Notes: a model not told the origin generated them from the sequence alone. Shown: positions 1-6,814, counted from the first letter of the stretch. The stretch: 11,710 nucleotides of DNA from JBGPIT01 sp041485125 (GCA_041485125.1 JBGPIT010000131.1:1-11710); one strand, 5' to 3'. A program made the numbers and translations.

Positions 1-704
1 CGTTGGAGAGGATCACCCTCGGGCCGGCCCGCAATATCCTGCTCAACCCGGCCGACCGGGAGCGCACCGCTTACCACGAGGCAGGCCACGCGCTGCTCGC
101 GCTGCTGGTACCAGGCAGCGACCCGGTTCACCGCGTCTCGATCGTGCCGCGCGGCATGGCGCTGGGAGCGACGTATCAACTCCCCGTCGACGATCGTACC
201 AGCTACGCCGAAGACTACTTGCGGGCGCGAATCACCAGCGCACTCGGCGGCCGGGCGGCCGAGAAGCTCGTCTATGGAGTGGTGACGACGGGTGCCGAGA
301 ACGACCTCCAGCAGGTCACCGAGATTGCGCGTCACATGGTGTTGCGTTGGGGAATGAGTGAGAAGCTTGGCCCGATCAGCTTCGTCGCGCCCCAGGACCA
401 GGGCTTGCCGCCGGCTTTCCAGCACCAGCCCTACAGCGAGGCAACCTCGGAGCTCATCGACGCGGAAGTCCGCCGGATCGTCGAGGAGAGTCATCGTGAA
501 GCCGACCGGCTGCTGGCCGCGCACCGCGACAAGCTGGAAGTTCTCGCCCAAGCCCTGCTGAAGGCTGAATCTCTCAACGAGAAGGAGATCCGTGAAGTCA
601 CCGGCCTGACCGCGCCGAACGAACAGGCGGAGGACACGTCCCGCAATCGGAAGAAAGGAGTCGAAGCGGCGAGCGACCCACGAACATCCGATAAGGGCGT
701 CTGA
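1..704 (+). CDS. ftsH: ATP-dependent zinc metalloprotease FtsH, C-terminal part (partial)
   Basis: This is the C-terminal 234 codons or so of an FtsH-type membrane-anchored AAA+ protease, which unfolds and degrades membrane and short-lived cytoplasmic proteins. The first complete codon is at position 3 and the gene runs in from the left edge. The visible part begins in the ERITLGPAR-like segment that follows the AAA domain. It then shows the M41 zinc motif HEAGH (about residues 25-29 of the visible part: His and His as zinc ligands, Glu as catalytic base). The third ligand is probably the Asp of the downstream TGAENDLQQ segment (about residue 101). The LGGRAAE segment is typical of the family. 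The tail after about residue 205 is a charged, low-complexity extension, as is common in FtsH. The N-terminal membrane segments and AAA domain lie outside the window. The gene ends 6 nt from the convergent hydrolase gene, and no terminator hairpin is visible between them. Identification is firm; whether the unseen part is intact cannot be judged. Confidence 0.96.
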   Translation, partial: LERITLGPARNILLNPADRERTAYHEAGHALLALLVPGSDPVHRVSIVPRGMALGATYQLPVDDRTSYAEDYLRARITSALGGRAAEKLVYGVVTTGAENDLQQVTEIARHMVLRWGMSEKLGPISFVAPQDQGLPPAFQHQPYSEATSELIDAEVRRIVEESHREADRLLAAHRDKLEVLAQALLKAESLNEKEIREVTGLTAPNEQAEDTSRNRKKGVEAASDPRTSDKGV

Positions 705-710
705 CGTCGA

Positions 711-1649
711 CTACACCGCTGATGTTTCCTTGGAAGTTCGTTGGAGTGCGCCGTGTCGCCGCGCTGACAGGCGGGGGGCCGGCTTGGTGGAGGCGATGAA
801 GTCGACCAGCACCGCGGCGAAGCGCTCGGGGGCCTCGCAGTGCGGGTAGTGGCCCACCCCGTCGAAGATTTCGAGGCGGCTCTCGGGGATGGCCTTGTGC
901 ACCGCAACCGCGTGGCTCACCGGAATGAACGGGTCTTGCGCGCCCCACACGATCAATGTCGGCAGGTGCGCTGCCCGGTACAACCGACTAAGGGCGCTCA
1001 CCGCCTGCCCACTCAAGTCGATCACGTCGTGTAGACTGCGAAAGAACGCGCGCCGGCTTTCGGCGTCCGCCAGTGACGCGTAGCTCCGCCAGATCTCCTG
1101 GCTGGCGGGAGTGGACCGCACGCCCGCGCGGCCGAGCCACGTGGCGACCAGGTTTCCAGCGTCTCGCAGCCGCGGCGTGCAGAAGAGCGGGAAAACGTAC
1201 TCGAAGCCGGGCACGGTCAGCATCCGGAGGTAGAACGTGACCTCCCGACCCAGCCCACCGCTGTTTACGAGGACCAAGCGCTCGCAGCGCTCCGGGAACT
1301 GATAGGCAAACTGCATGGCCACGCCGCCCCCGAGCGACTGGCCGATGACGGTGGCGCGCTTGTGCCCAAGCGCGTCCAACAGGTCGCGCAGCATGTTGGC
1401 ATGGGCGCCGAGCGAGTAGTCGCCACGGGGTTTGTCCGACTCGCCTTGCCCGAGCAGATCGGGAGCAAGGACTGTATACCGCTCGGCCAAAGCCGGCATG
1501 ACGTGCCTCCACGTCACCGAGCTGCCGGCCATGCCGTGCACGAGCAGCAGCACCGGCCCCTTGCCGGCGACTCGGTAGGCGACCCGGTCGCCATCGACGG
1601 TGATCGCACGCGGTGTCATCAGCGCCCAACGCGATTCGCCCCAGTTCAT
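711..1649 (-). CDS. alpha/beta hydrolase
   Basis: This encodes a 312-aa soluble serine hydrolase of the classical alpha/beta-hydrolase fold. Visible motifs, numbered from the chosen start, are the oxyanion-hole strand LLLVHGMAG (about 35-43), the nucleophile elbow GQSLGGG with Ser105, the acid in VWGAQDPF (Asp239) and the catalytic base in GVGHYPH (His267). A lid region lies around residues 138-205. The complete triad implies an active enzyme acting on an ester, lactone or C-C bond, but the substrate cannot be read from the sequence. I chose the ATG at 1649 because a GGAG lies 11 nt upstream. A GTG at 1685 would add 12 residues with no homology-like content, and the ATG before TPRAITVDGD is a third option. 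The C-terminal ~20 residues are basic and lie outside the fold. The gene converges on ftsH and sits just downstream of a decayed coding fragment. Confidence 0.9.
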   Translation of the reverse strand: MNWGESRWALMTPRAITVDGDRVAYRVAGKGPVLLLVHGMAGSSVTWRHVMPALAERYTVLAPDLLGQGESDKPRGDYSLGAHANMLRDLLDALGHKRATVIGQSLGGGVAMQFAYQFPERCERLVLVNSGGLGREVTFYLRMLTVPGFEYVFPLFCTPRLRDAGNLVATWLGRAGVRSTPASQEIWRSYASLADAESRRAFFRSLHDVIDLSGQAVSALSRLYRAAHLPTLIVWGAQDPFIPVSHAVAVHKAIPESRLEIFDGVGHYPHCEAPERFAAVLVDFIASTKPAPRLSARRHGALQRTSKETSAV

Positions 1650-1687
1650 GATCTCGTCATCTCCAATGGGTGGTTGCCCGACCACGC

Positions 1688-1866
1688 TCAGAACGCGTAG
1701 CCGAGATGCTGATATCGTAGTCGAACCTGACGGTGGTGACGAGGTTCCAGATCAGACGGAAGCCGTAGTCGGCACGCCAGCCTGCCAACCGCCGCTGCGT
1801 ACCATCGAAGACGCGGCTGAGCGCGATCGTGAGCCCGTCGAACCCGTTCCGGCATCCATCATTCAT
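1688..1866 (-). pseudogene. remnant of an outer-membrane protein C-terminus (tentative)
   Basis: On the minus strand, codons from 1866 down to about 1712 look genuinely coding, with G or C in nearly every third position. They give an aromatic, barrel-like stretch that includes GFDGLTIALSRVFDG, YGFRLIWNL and TTVRFDYDIS. In that frame the reading continues into non-homologous residues and stops at 1657. A shift into another frame near 1700-1710 instead gives QHLGYAF followed by a stop at 1688-1690. A terminal Phe preceded by alternating hydrophobic residues is typical of outer-membrane beta-barrels. A second coding-like snippet in a third frame (SGVEVQLVVDG, ending in TGA at about 1867) lies immediately upstream and could belong to the same decayed gene. 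The family is not identified. An intact 69-aa small gene (1866-1657) is the alternative reading. Confidence 0.4.
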
Positions 1867-2094
1867 CCGTCGACGACGAGCTGAACTTCGACGCCGGAGG
1901 GACGGTCTCCGGGCGCGCGCAAGGTAGTTGATTGTACGGCACGGCCGGTGCGAGGAGCGCTTCACGAGGGCGGGGCCGAGAGCCGTGACGCTCGCCGCGA
2001 GCGCCTGATCGTCAGCGCGCCTCGAAGGAGCACTCCGCCGCTACCGCGACGTCTAGAAGCGCGCAGTTCACGGCAACTAGCGACGCATCGGGGT
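1867..2094. other. intergenic stretch downstream of the outer-membrane-like gene
   Basis: Together with the fragment at 1688-1866, this separates the hydrolase from the outer-membrane-like gene by about 445 nt. Apart from a short coding-like snippet (about 1867-1900, minus strand), I see no gene, RNA or convincing terminator hairpin. Two XbaI-type tctaga hexamers, one across the stop of the upstream gene, are the only repeated short words I noticed. Confidence 0.4.
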
Positions 2095-3324
2095 CTAGAA
2101 GGTGATCCCGAAACCCACCGACGCCTGGTGGTCCGACTCCAAGTACGGGGGCAGTGCGCCGGCCGCGTAACGCGCCGTCACGAAAGGTCCTTTGCCCTCG
2201 TGCAATATACCGCTCATGCCTTTAGCCTTTCGAACGGCCTTGTCGACAGCTTCCCCCTCCTTTTCCTTCTCCTTCTCACCGAGCAGCTTGCGAATCGCGT
2301 TGAAGCGATCACCGACGTAGTAGTTGACGCCAAACTCGTAGAAGTTGGTCTCGTCTTTGCCGGCGATCCGGATGGCGCGCTCGGCGTCGAGCTCCCGGTA
2401 GTAATGGTAGCGAACGAAGGGATAGAGGCCCGGGATCAGGAGCTCGGTCGTCCAGCCGAGCTCCAGCCGGAAGCGCGTGAAGTCCTCGTCCTTGGCGCCG
2501 TCGATGTCCTTGCGATGGGAGGCACCGACGACGCCTTCGATGCCGAAGAAGAGCTGCGGCGACTGTATGACATCGCCGTAGTGCTTCTTGTCCGGAACCA
2601 AGAACTTGAGGGGATATAGCAAGTAATTGGAGACCAACCCGGAGGCTAGGGTCGCGCTGGCGCCGAACGCACCCTGAGTGTCATTGAAGGTCTGGTTGCT
2701 CTCCGACTCGGCGTGGAATCCGAAGTCGACGGCCGTGTAGCCCTCGGCGTCACGCTCGACTTGCTTCAGCACGTGCTTCGTCGCTCCCCGCTTCCACTCG
2801 TCCCGCTGCTCTTTGGTGCCATGCACCGGGAATGGCCCCGGCGAGAACCGTTCGCAGGGTTCTATGACGCGGAGGAATGCCGCGTAGCGGACGCGATTCG
2901 TGATCGAGTTGAAGTTGCTCGCGTCCTTGGCCTCGTCGTGTGAGGTTTGAGGATCGTCGAGCGAGGCGAAGCCCTTCCCGCTCAAGCTGAGGTTGTAGGC
3001 GAGACTCGACATCCAGCTCGGGTCGCAGGTCTCGAAGGCGTCGGGACCGTCGGTGCTCGGGACCTGTTTCTCGAAGGAGTAGTTCCAGTCCAGGCCGACC
3101 CCCAACCGGGAGTCGCCGCTCTCGTCCTTTTGCCGGACGTTCTTCACGGCGACGTGCACGTTCGGCGTATCGACGAGGGCGAGCCCCGGATCCTCGGCAT
3201 CTTCCGTCGCCGACGCTTCCACCGTCTGCTCATCATCTGGCTGGTCGGCTTGGGCGTGGGCCGGAGCGCGCAGGAGAACGAGCGCGAGCACGCTCGCTAA
3301 CAGCAGTCGGATGAAGGGGAGCAT
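2095..3324 (-). CDS. secreted, probably outer-membrane beta-barrel protein of unknown function
   Basis: This is a 409-aa protein with an N-terminal signal peptide: a hydrophobic core of Leu, Val and Ala at residues 2-18, with a likely cleavage after APAHA near residue 24. An acidic low-complexity segment follows (about 25-50). The rest alternates polar and hydrophobic residues with many Tyr, Trp and Phe, for example LYPFVRYHYY and TNFYEFGVNYYVGDRF. The chain ends in SVGFGITF; a terminal Phe is the usual recognition signal for outer-membrane barrel insertion. A Lys/Glu-rich insertion around 345-370 is probably a loop. I do not recognise the family. The start used is the ATG at 3324, which shares its A with the TGA of the upstream gene (TGATG), implying translational coupling. 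A GTG at 3327 would add one residue. Two cysteines (about 100 and 157) could form a periplasmic disulfide. Confidence 0.8.
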   Translation of the reverse strand: MLPFIRLLLASVLALVLLRAPAHAQADQPDDEQTVEASATEDAEDPGLALVDTPNVHVAVKNVRQKDESGDSRLGVGLDWNYSFEKQVPSTDGPDAFETCDPSWMSSLAYNLSLSGKGFASLDDPQTSHDEAKDASNFNSITNRVRYAAFLRVIEPCERFSPGPFPVHGTKEQRDEWKRGATKHVLKQVERDAEGYTAVDFGFHAESESNQTFNDTQGAFGASATLASGLVSNYLLYPLKFLVPDKKHYGDVIQSPQLFFGIEGVVGASHRKDIDGAKDEDFTRFRLELGWTTELLIPGLYPFVRYHYYRELDAERAIRIAGKDETNFYEFGVNYYVGDRFNAIRKLLGEKEKEKEGEAVDKAVRKAKGMSGILHEGKGPFVTARYAAGALPPYLESDHQASVGFGITF

Positions 3325-3650
3325 CACGCGTCGCCGAGCGCGGTGTCGTGCTTCAGTTGGGCGGTTTGATGGCAGTGCTGGGCAAGCGTGCTCATGGTCT
3401 TCTCGTCGGGATTGACGAGCAGGTCTTTAGGGCTCTCGATCTCGATCCAGAGCGAGTCGTACATACGCATCAGGAGCGACGCGAGGATCGAGCGGCCGAA
3501 GCCGGGGGCGTTGTCGAGCGCCGTGATCTGGAGATCCTTCAGCTTGAATGCACCGCGGCTATTCTTCGCGACCGGAGGCATCACGCGATGAACGCGAAAA
3601 AAGTCGTAGTTCCAGTCCAGATAGTCTTCCGGTTCGAGACCCTCGATCAT
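3324..3650 (-). CDS. hypothetical protein, 108 aa, coupled to the outer-membrane-like gene
   Basis: This small, probably soluble protein has no signal peptide and no membrane segment; I do not recognise it. It opens with MIEGLEPEDYLDWNYDFFRV and has a central amphipathic helix around the SILASLLMRMYDSLWIEIES segment. A His/Gln-rich C-terminal helix contains AQHCHQTAQLKHD. The start at 3650 is set by a strong AAAGGAG ribosome-binding site 7 nt upstream. A start at 3698 would add 16 unconvincing residues, including the ribosome-binding site region. The stop overlaps the next start (TGATG), so both proteins are probably made together in similar amounts. That suggests a partner role for the secreted protein, though the first product appears cytoplasmic. 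Confidence 0.75.
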   Translation of the reverse strand: MIEGLEPEDYLDWNYDFFRVHRVMPPVAKNSRGAFKLKDLQITALDNAPGFGRSILASLLMRMYDSLWIEIESPKDLLVNPDEKTMSTLAQHCHQTAQLKHDTALGDA

Positions 3651-3657
3651 CGGAGCT

Positions 3658-3664
3658 CTCCTTT
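3658..3664 (-). promoter_or_regulatory. ribosome-binding site of the 108-aa protein
   Basis: On the minus strand AAAGGAG lies 7 nt before the ATG at 3648-3650. It decides the start of this gene against the longer candidate at 3698, whose coding sequence would run through this site. Confidence 0.75.
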
Positions 3665-3853
3665 CGTCTTCGAGATCAGCACCCGACGAGCAAGACACAT
3701 GCCGGCGACTTCACCGCCGCATCTTGCACGCAGGGCAAGCATTGACGGAACCGAAGCAGCTCGCGCCCGCCTGCTATCGAGGACGGACGTCCAAAGCAAC
3801 GGAAACGAAGCGTCCTGACGGATGGACGGCGATGACGTCATCTTCACCGCCTA

Positions 3854-5383
3854 TCAGCTGACATTCGCCGCCCGGGCGTCGGCATGCGCCTGCTTGAGCG
3901 CCGCGCGGAGCTTTGGTTGATGGCTCTGCCAGAATTCCGAGAATTTGTCGCTCATGTGTTTGTCGACGGCCGAAGCAAGACGCCAGGCCACCAGAAATGC
4001 GAAACCCGCTGCGAGCAGCGGTCCTACCATCCACCATTGCCACAACGGATTGCCGCGCAACATTGCACCGGCCGCGGCCACGGCCGCCATCGCGGCACAG
4101 AGCCACGCGGTCAAGAACAACCAGTACGATACGTCGCCGATCTGGATTTCAGAGCGAACGTCATCGAGTAGGCACTTGCGGCCTTCATGCGCTTTCCGAA
4201 TGGCAGTCTGAAGCGCGTCGGTCCGGCGTTGAAGGATCTCCTGTTTTCGCTCAAACTCTGGGTCCCGTTTGTCGAGCAGCGTCATGGTCAGCATGACGTC
4301 AGGGGGAATGTTCCCGGGCGCGTAGTCGTCGGTACCGTGTGCAATGCGCTCCGCTACGCTCACATGAATGCGCGGCTTGACGCCGCTCCGCTTGCAGTAG
4401 GCCTCGACGTCACGCGGCGCCCATCGGTAGAAGGTGCCTACACCGGCGCGCGGGTCATACAGCATGTCGTCCACGCTGGCGTGACCGCGAAAGATGTCGT
4501 AATCGAGCGCCTGCAGGCGAAGGCCGTGCTCGGCGGCATGGCAGAGCATCCAATCGAGCGCTACGAGCGACATCCCCTGCTTCGGGTAGCCGCCGCCCAC
4601 GTTCGAGTGAACCCCGGCAAACCATACCTGCTCGACGCGCGTGTCACCCTCCGGCACGCTCCAGAGCACCGGCTTGAAGGCCAAGCGGTCGTCGTCGAGA
4701 GACAGGGCGTGGTAGGCATGGTCGACCCGCTCACCGAGCGTCTGGCTGGGAAACTTGAACTGGACGATCCAGTTGTTGACGATATCCGCCAGCGCGAACG
4801 GCATCCCGACCGCGTCAACGGTGTCCCAGACGCCGATGAACGCGATGGGCACGTCGACGTGCGGTTTGTGTCGGTTCTTGAACGCATCGATTGCCTGCTG
4901 ACCTTCGGGCCATCCCAACAAACGGCCGACCGCACCGGTGAGCTTGCTGTTGTAGCGTGCGCGGTACGCGTCATATGCATCGTCGACCGTCTCGAGAAGC
5001 TGCCGCGCGGTTGCAATCGTTTCGCCTTTCAGCACACCGCATGCGTGGATCATGCCGGCCAGGGTACGGACGGTGAACGCGCCCCGGCTGAAGCCGAAAA
5101 GGAAAATCTTGTCACCCGGGTCGTACACCCGTGAGAGCTCGCGGTAGAGCTTCTTGACGTTCCGAGCAAGTCCATAGCCGGCGGCGCCGCCGAGCATCTT
5201 CAAGAACGCGGTTCCCTGAGTGCCGACGCCGTCATCGTAAAACGCGAGCTGCGCGTCGAGTTCGGGATTGGTGCGATACTCATTCAGATCGACGGCCTCG
5301 AACAGCTTGAACACGTTCGTACCGCGCCCTTTGACGCCTGTGTTGCCTGTGCCGTCCGAGCACAGAATGATGTTCTTGGGCAT
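3854..5383 (-). CDS. DUF2235 / Tle1-like phospholipase-type hydrolase with C-terminal membrane anchor
   Basis: This 509-aa protein belongs to the DUF2235 family, the alpha/beta-hydrolase domain also used as the catalytic domain of type VI secretion phospholipase effectors (Tle1). It opens with the family hallmark KNIILCSDGTGN, followed by a conserved FYDDGVGTQG-like segment at 48-57. The nucleophile elbow is GFSRGAF (Ser99). IGVWDTVDAVG (Asp187) and WFAGVHSNVGGGY (His259) supply the likely acid and base, and HALSLDDDR is at 225-233. After the catalytic domain a charged helix leads to two hydrophobic segments (about 419-441 and 452-474) and a basic cytoplasmic-type tail. The start chosen is the ATG at 5383, where the family's N-terminus begins; a weak GGAAAG lies about 10 nt upstream, and a TTG at 5473 would add 30 unconvincing residues. 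No secretion-system genes, immunity gene or PAAR/VgrG component lie nearby, so a housekeeping lipid hydrolase is as likely as an effector. Confidence 0.9.
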   Translation of the reverse strand: MPKNIILCSDGTGNTGVKGRGTNVFKLFEAVDLNEYRTNPELDAQLAFYDDGVGTQGTAFLKMLGGAAGYGLARNVKKLYRELSRVYDPGDKIFLFGFSRGAFTVRTLAGMIHACGVLKGETIATARQLLETVDDAYDAYRARYNSKLTGAVGRLLGWPEGQQAIDAFKNRHKPHVDVPIAFIGVWDTVDAVGMPFALADIVNNWIVQFKFPSQTLGERVDHAYHALSLDDDRLAFKPVLWSVPEGDTRVEQVWFAGVHSNVGGGYPKQGMSLVALDWMLCHAAEHGLRLQALDYDIFRGHASVDDMLYDPRAGVGTFYRWAPRDVEAYCKRSGVKPRIHVSVAERIAHGTDDYAPGNIPPDVMLTMTLLDKRDPEFERKQEILQRRTDALQTAIRKAHEGRKCLLDDVRSEIQIGDVSYWLFLTAWLCAAMAAVAAAGAMLRGNPLWQWWMVGPLLAAGFAFLVAWRLASAVDKHMSDKFSEFWQSHQPKLRAALKQAHADARAANVS

Positions 5384-5536
5384 ATCGCCGACACTTTCCG
5401 AGCCGCGCGAGACGCCGGCTCTGCCGATTGCGCAACGAGTCGCATTTGAATCGCACGCCTCCACCGCCCACAAGATCGTAGAAGCGTTAAACTGTCTCAG
5501 TTCAGATCAAGACGGTCGTGTTTCCGTGAATTGACG

Positions 5537-5554
5537 CCGGGCGGTGCCGCCCGG
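5537..5554. repeat. perfect GC-rich inverted repeat
   Basis: CCGGGCGG and CCGCCCGG form 8-bp perfectly complementary arms around a 2-nt spacer (TG). No T-run follows on the plus strand, so a standard intrinsic terminator is unlikely. A protein-binding palindrome or a structural hairpin upstream of the DUF2235 gene is possible; its role is unknown. Confidence 0.5.
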
Positions 5555-5989
5555 GGGAATCGGACCAGACCGTCAGGGCACACGCCCCACGGAGGAGGCG
5601 CGGCGCGTCTCCGACTGTCTGTCGCCAATAGCGGCAAGCTCGATACCGGCGCTGCCTTGTACGTCAGGCTACCGCCGCTCACGAGCTCGCGGCCGTTCGT
5701 CCCCAACGAGAAGCACGTGGCGCGTGGCGCGTATCAAGACGTCGACCCCCCGGTGGACGCTCGTCGAGTTCTGGCCGCGCTGAGCGATCGTCGAGGCGCA
5801 TGCCGTCCCCGGCCGTGGTGCCCCCCCGCGGCAGCGGCTCCGCCGCTACGCGACGCCCGGCCTGCAGGTCGTCGGGAGAACGCGGGCTGCTCAGGCGACG
5901 GCGCTCAGCACACCGACGAGACGAGGCACACGGTGGACCACCACGTCGCCGGCCGGCCATTCAGCAACGGCGCGGAGCTCCGCCGCGGT

Positions 5990-6017
5990 TTGAGAGCGTT
6001 CGTGGTTCAGGTATTGT
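5990..6017 (+). promoter_or_regulatory. sigma70-type promoter for a leaderless transcript
   Basis: TTGAGA (5990-5995, 5 of 6 to the -35 consensus) and TATTGT (6012-6017, 4 of 6 to the -10 consensus) are separated by 16 nt. The ATG of the 57-aa gene begins at 6025, only 7 nt after the -10. Transcription would therefore start at or next to the A of the start codon. The absence of any Shine-Dalgarno sequence ahead of this ATG fits a leaderless mRNA. Confidence 0.55.
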
Positions 6018-6024
6018 CACCCTC

Positions 6025-6198
6025 ATGAAGCGCGCGGGCACGTCACGCCGTCGGAACGGCACGAGCGAGGTTTCGGGGAAAGGCGTGGATCTCTCTCTGA
6101 TTCGGTGGACGCTGAGCCTCAGTCCTCAGCAGCAGCTGCAGGTTCTCGAGGAGCACCTGCGGGGGGTCAGCGCGCTTCGCCGTGACGCCGCCGCGTAG
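6025..6198 (+). CDS. 57-aa protein paired with nucleotidyltransferase (putative antitoxin-like partner)
   Basis: This small protein has a basic N-terminus (MKRAGTSRRRNGTSEVSGKG), then VDLSLIRWTLSLSPQQQLQVLEEHL, which should form two helices, and a short basic/Ala tail. I recall the pattern 'LSLIRWxLSLxPxxRLxxLxxx' as a recurring short protein encoded directly before small nucleotidyltransferase-fold proteins. That memory supports the call, but it was not checked by search. The gene lacks a ribosome-binding site and lies 7 nt after a promoter-like -10, so translation is probably leaderless. Its last 17 nt overlap the next gene in another frame, implying coupling. A DNA-binding or inhibitor role in a toxin-antitoxin-like pair is inference. 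A longer reading upstream of 6025 exists but its composition is not protein-like. Confidence 0.75.
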   Translation: MKRAGTSRRRNGTSEVSGKGVDLSLIRWTLSLSPQQQLQVLEEHLRGVSALRRDAAA

Positions 6199-6706
6199 TC
6201 TCTCCTCCCTTCTCGCCGTTCTTCGCCGTCGTCGGGTTCGCTTCGTGGCGGTCGGTGGGGTGGCCGCGGCGATCGAGGGCGCCCCCGTTTCGACCCTCGA
6301 TCTCGACATCGTTCACGCGCGCGATCATGGCAACGTCGCCCGGCTTCTCGGCGCTCTGAGTGAGCTCGAAGCGCACTATCGTGTCCGACCGGAGCTCCGC
6401 CGTTGCCCAACCGCCGAGCTGCTCGCGGGAGAGGGACATCATCTTTTGGCGACTCGCTACGGCGCATTGGGTGTGTTGGGCGTCATTGGAAGACGGCGCG
6501 AGTTCGCGGCGCTCATCCGCAAAGCGCACCGTCGGAAGTTGGGCGAGCTCTTCGTTTGGGTCCTCGACCTCGAGGTCCAAATCGCCGTCAAAGAGGAGCT
6601 GGGGTTCGAAAAGGACCGCGCGATGCTTCCCGCGCTTCGCGAAACTCTCGCCGTGCAACGCGCCCAGAAGCGGCGGCCAAGGACCCGTCCTCGCGGTCGA
6701 CGCTGA
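6182..6706 (+). CDS. nucleotidyltransferase-fold protein (minimal / AbiEii-like)
   Basis: This 174-aa protein carries a nucleotidyltransferase signature. A hydrophobic strand leads into VAVGGVAAAIEG (Gly-Gly at 25-26), followed by STLDLDIVH with Asp40 and Asp42, the pair of metal-binding acidic residues of the fold. Further conserved-looking pieces are GHHLLATRYGALGVLGVIG (86-104), FVWVLDLEVQIAVKEELGFEKD (124-145) and a final ALRETL helix, then a basic tail. Such proteins transfer nucleotides to proteins, tRNA or small molecules. AbiEii-like and MntA-like members act in toxin-antitoxin or phage-defence pairs. The third acidic position, which I would expect within the 'G-x-L-D-x-L-G' segment, is Gly97 here. 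That may lower or abolish catalysis. The start is the GTG at 6182, inside the 57-aa gene; no clear ribosome-binding site is visible, consistent with translational coupling. Confidence 0.85.
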   Translation: MTPPRSLSSLLAVLRRRRVRFVAVGGVAAAIEGAPVSTLDLDIVHARDHGNVARLLGALSELEAHYRVRPELRRCPTAELLAGEGHHLLATRYGALGVLGVIGRRREFAALIRKAHRRKLGELFVWVLDLEVQIAVKEELGFEKDRAMLPALRETLAVQRAQKRRPRTRPRGRR

Positions 6707-6762
6707 CGAGGAGTCTGTGCGGCAGGTCGACGGGTCGCACGTGTTTCGTCGGCATTTTGTCG

Positions 6763-6792
6763 TTGACAGGCCCGCCCGACCCGCGCCACGCT
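6763..6792 (+). promoter_or_regulatory. candidate promoter of the first delta-60 gene
   Basis: A perfect -35 hexamer TTGACA (6763-6768) lies in the 108-nt gap after the nucleotidyltransferase gene. The hexamer 18 nt further on (CACGCT) is a poor -10. An alternative sigma factor or an activator would be needed for strong use. The position, about 20 nt before the ribosome-binding site, fits. Confidence 0.3.
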
Positions 6793-6803
6793 CCTGCCCA
6801 CAC

Positions 6804-6808
6804 GGAGG
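6804..6808 (+). promoter_or_regulatory. ribosome-binding site of the first delta-60 gene
   Basis: GGAGG lies 6 nt before the ATG at 6815, fixing the start that places the signal peptide at the N-terminus. Confidence 0.75.
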
Positions 6809-6814
6809 CCGACG

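Larger units (their letters stand above)
5384..6024. other. intergenic region of about 640 nt without a recognisable gene
   Basis: This lies between the divergent DUF2235 gene and the 57-aa gene. Several open frames of 60-165 codons exist on both strands. Their products are Arg/Pro/Ala-rich, overlap each other and lack good ribosome-binding sites, so I do not call any of them. The left end should hold the DUF2235 promoter; TACGAT at about 5474-5479 (minus strand) is a possible -10, but I see no good -35. A perfect GC hairpin lies at 5537-5554, and a plus-strand promoter lies at the far right. Confidence 0.5.

Noticed and set aside
3831..3842. Perfect 12-bp palindrome GATGACGTCATC just downstream of the DUF2235 gene
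   Set aside because: A few such palindromes are expected by chance in a window of this size, and it lies after a stop codon with no T-run, so neither operator nor terminator is supported.
4187..5134. A 315-codon plus-strand frame opposite the DUF2235 gene
   Set aside because: The minus strand carries a complete, recognisable hydrolase over the same DNA, and the plus product has no family features.
5540..5600. Minus-strand segment with a GGTCCGATTCC word resembling a tRNA T-loop
   Set aside because: The flanking bases do not form a 5-bp T-stem and no cloverleaf arms could be drawn.
5531..6028. A 165-codon plus-strand frame before the 57-aa gene
   Set aside because: Arg/Pro/Ala/Gly-rich product with no motif or ribosome-binding site, and other frames on both strands are equally open here.
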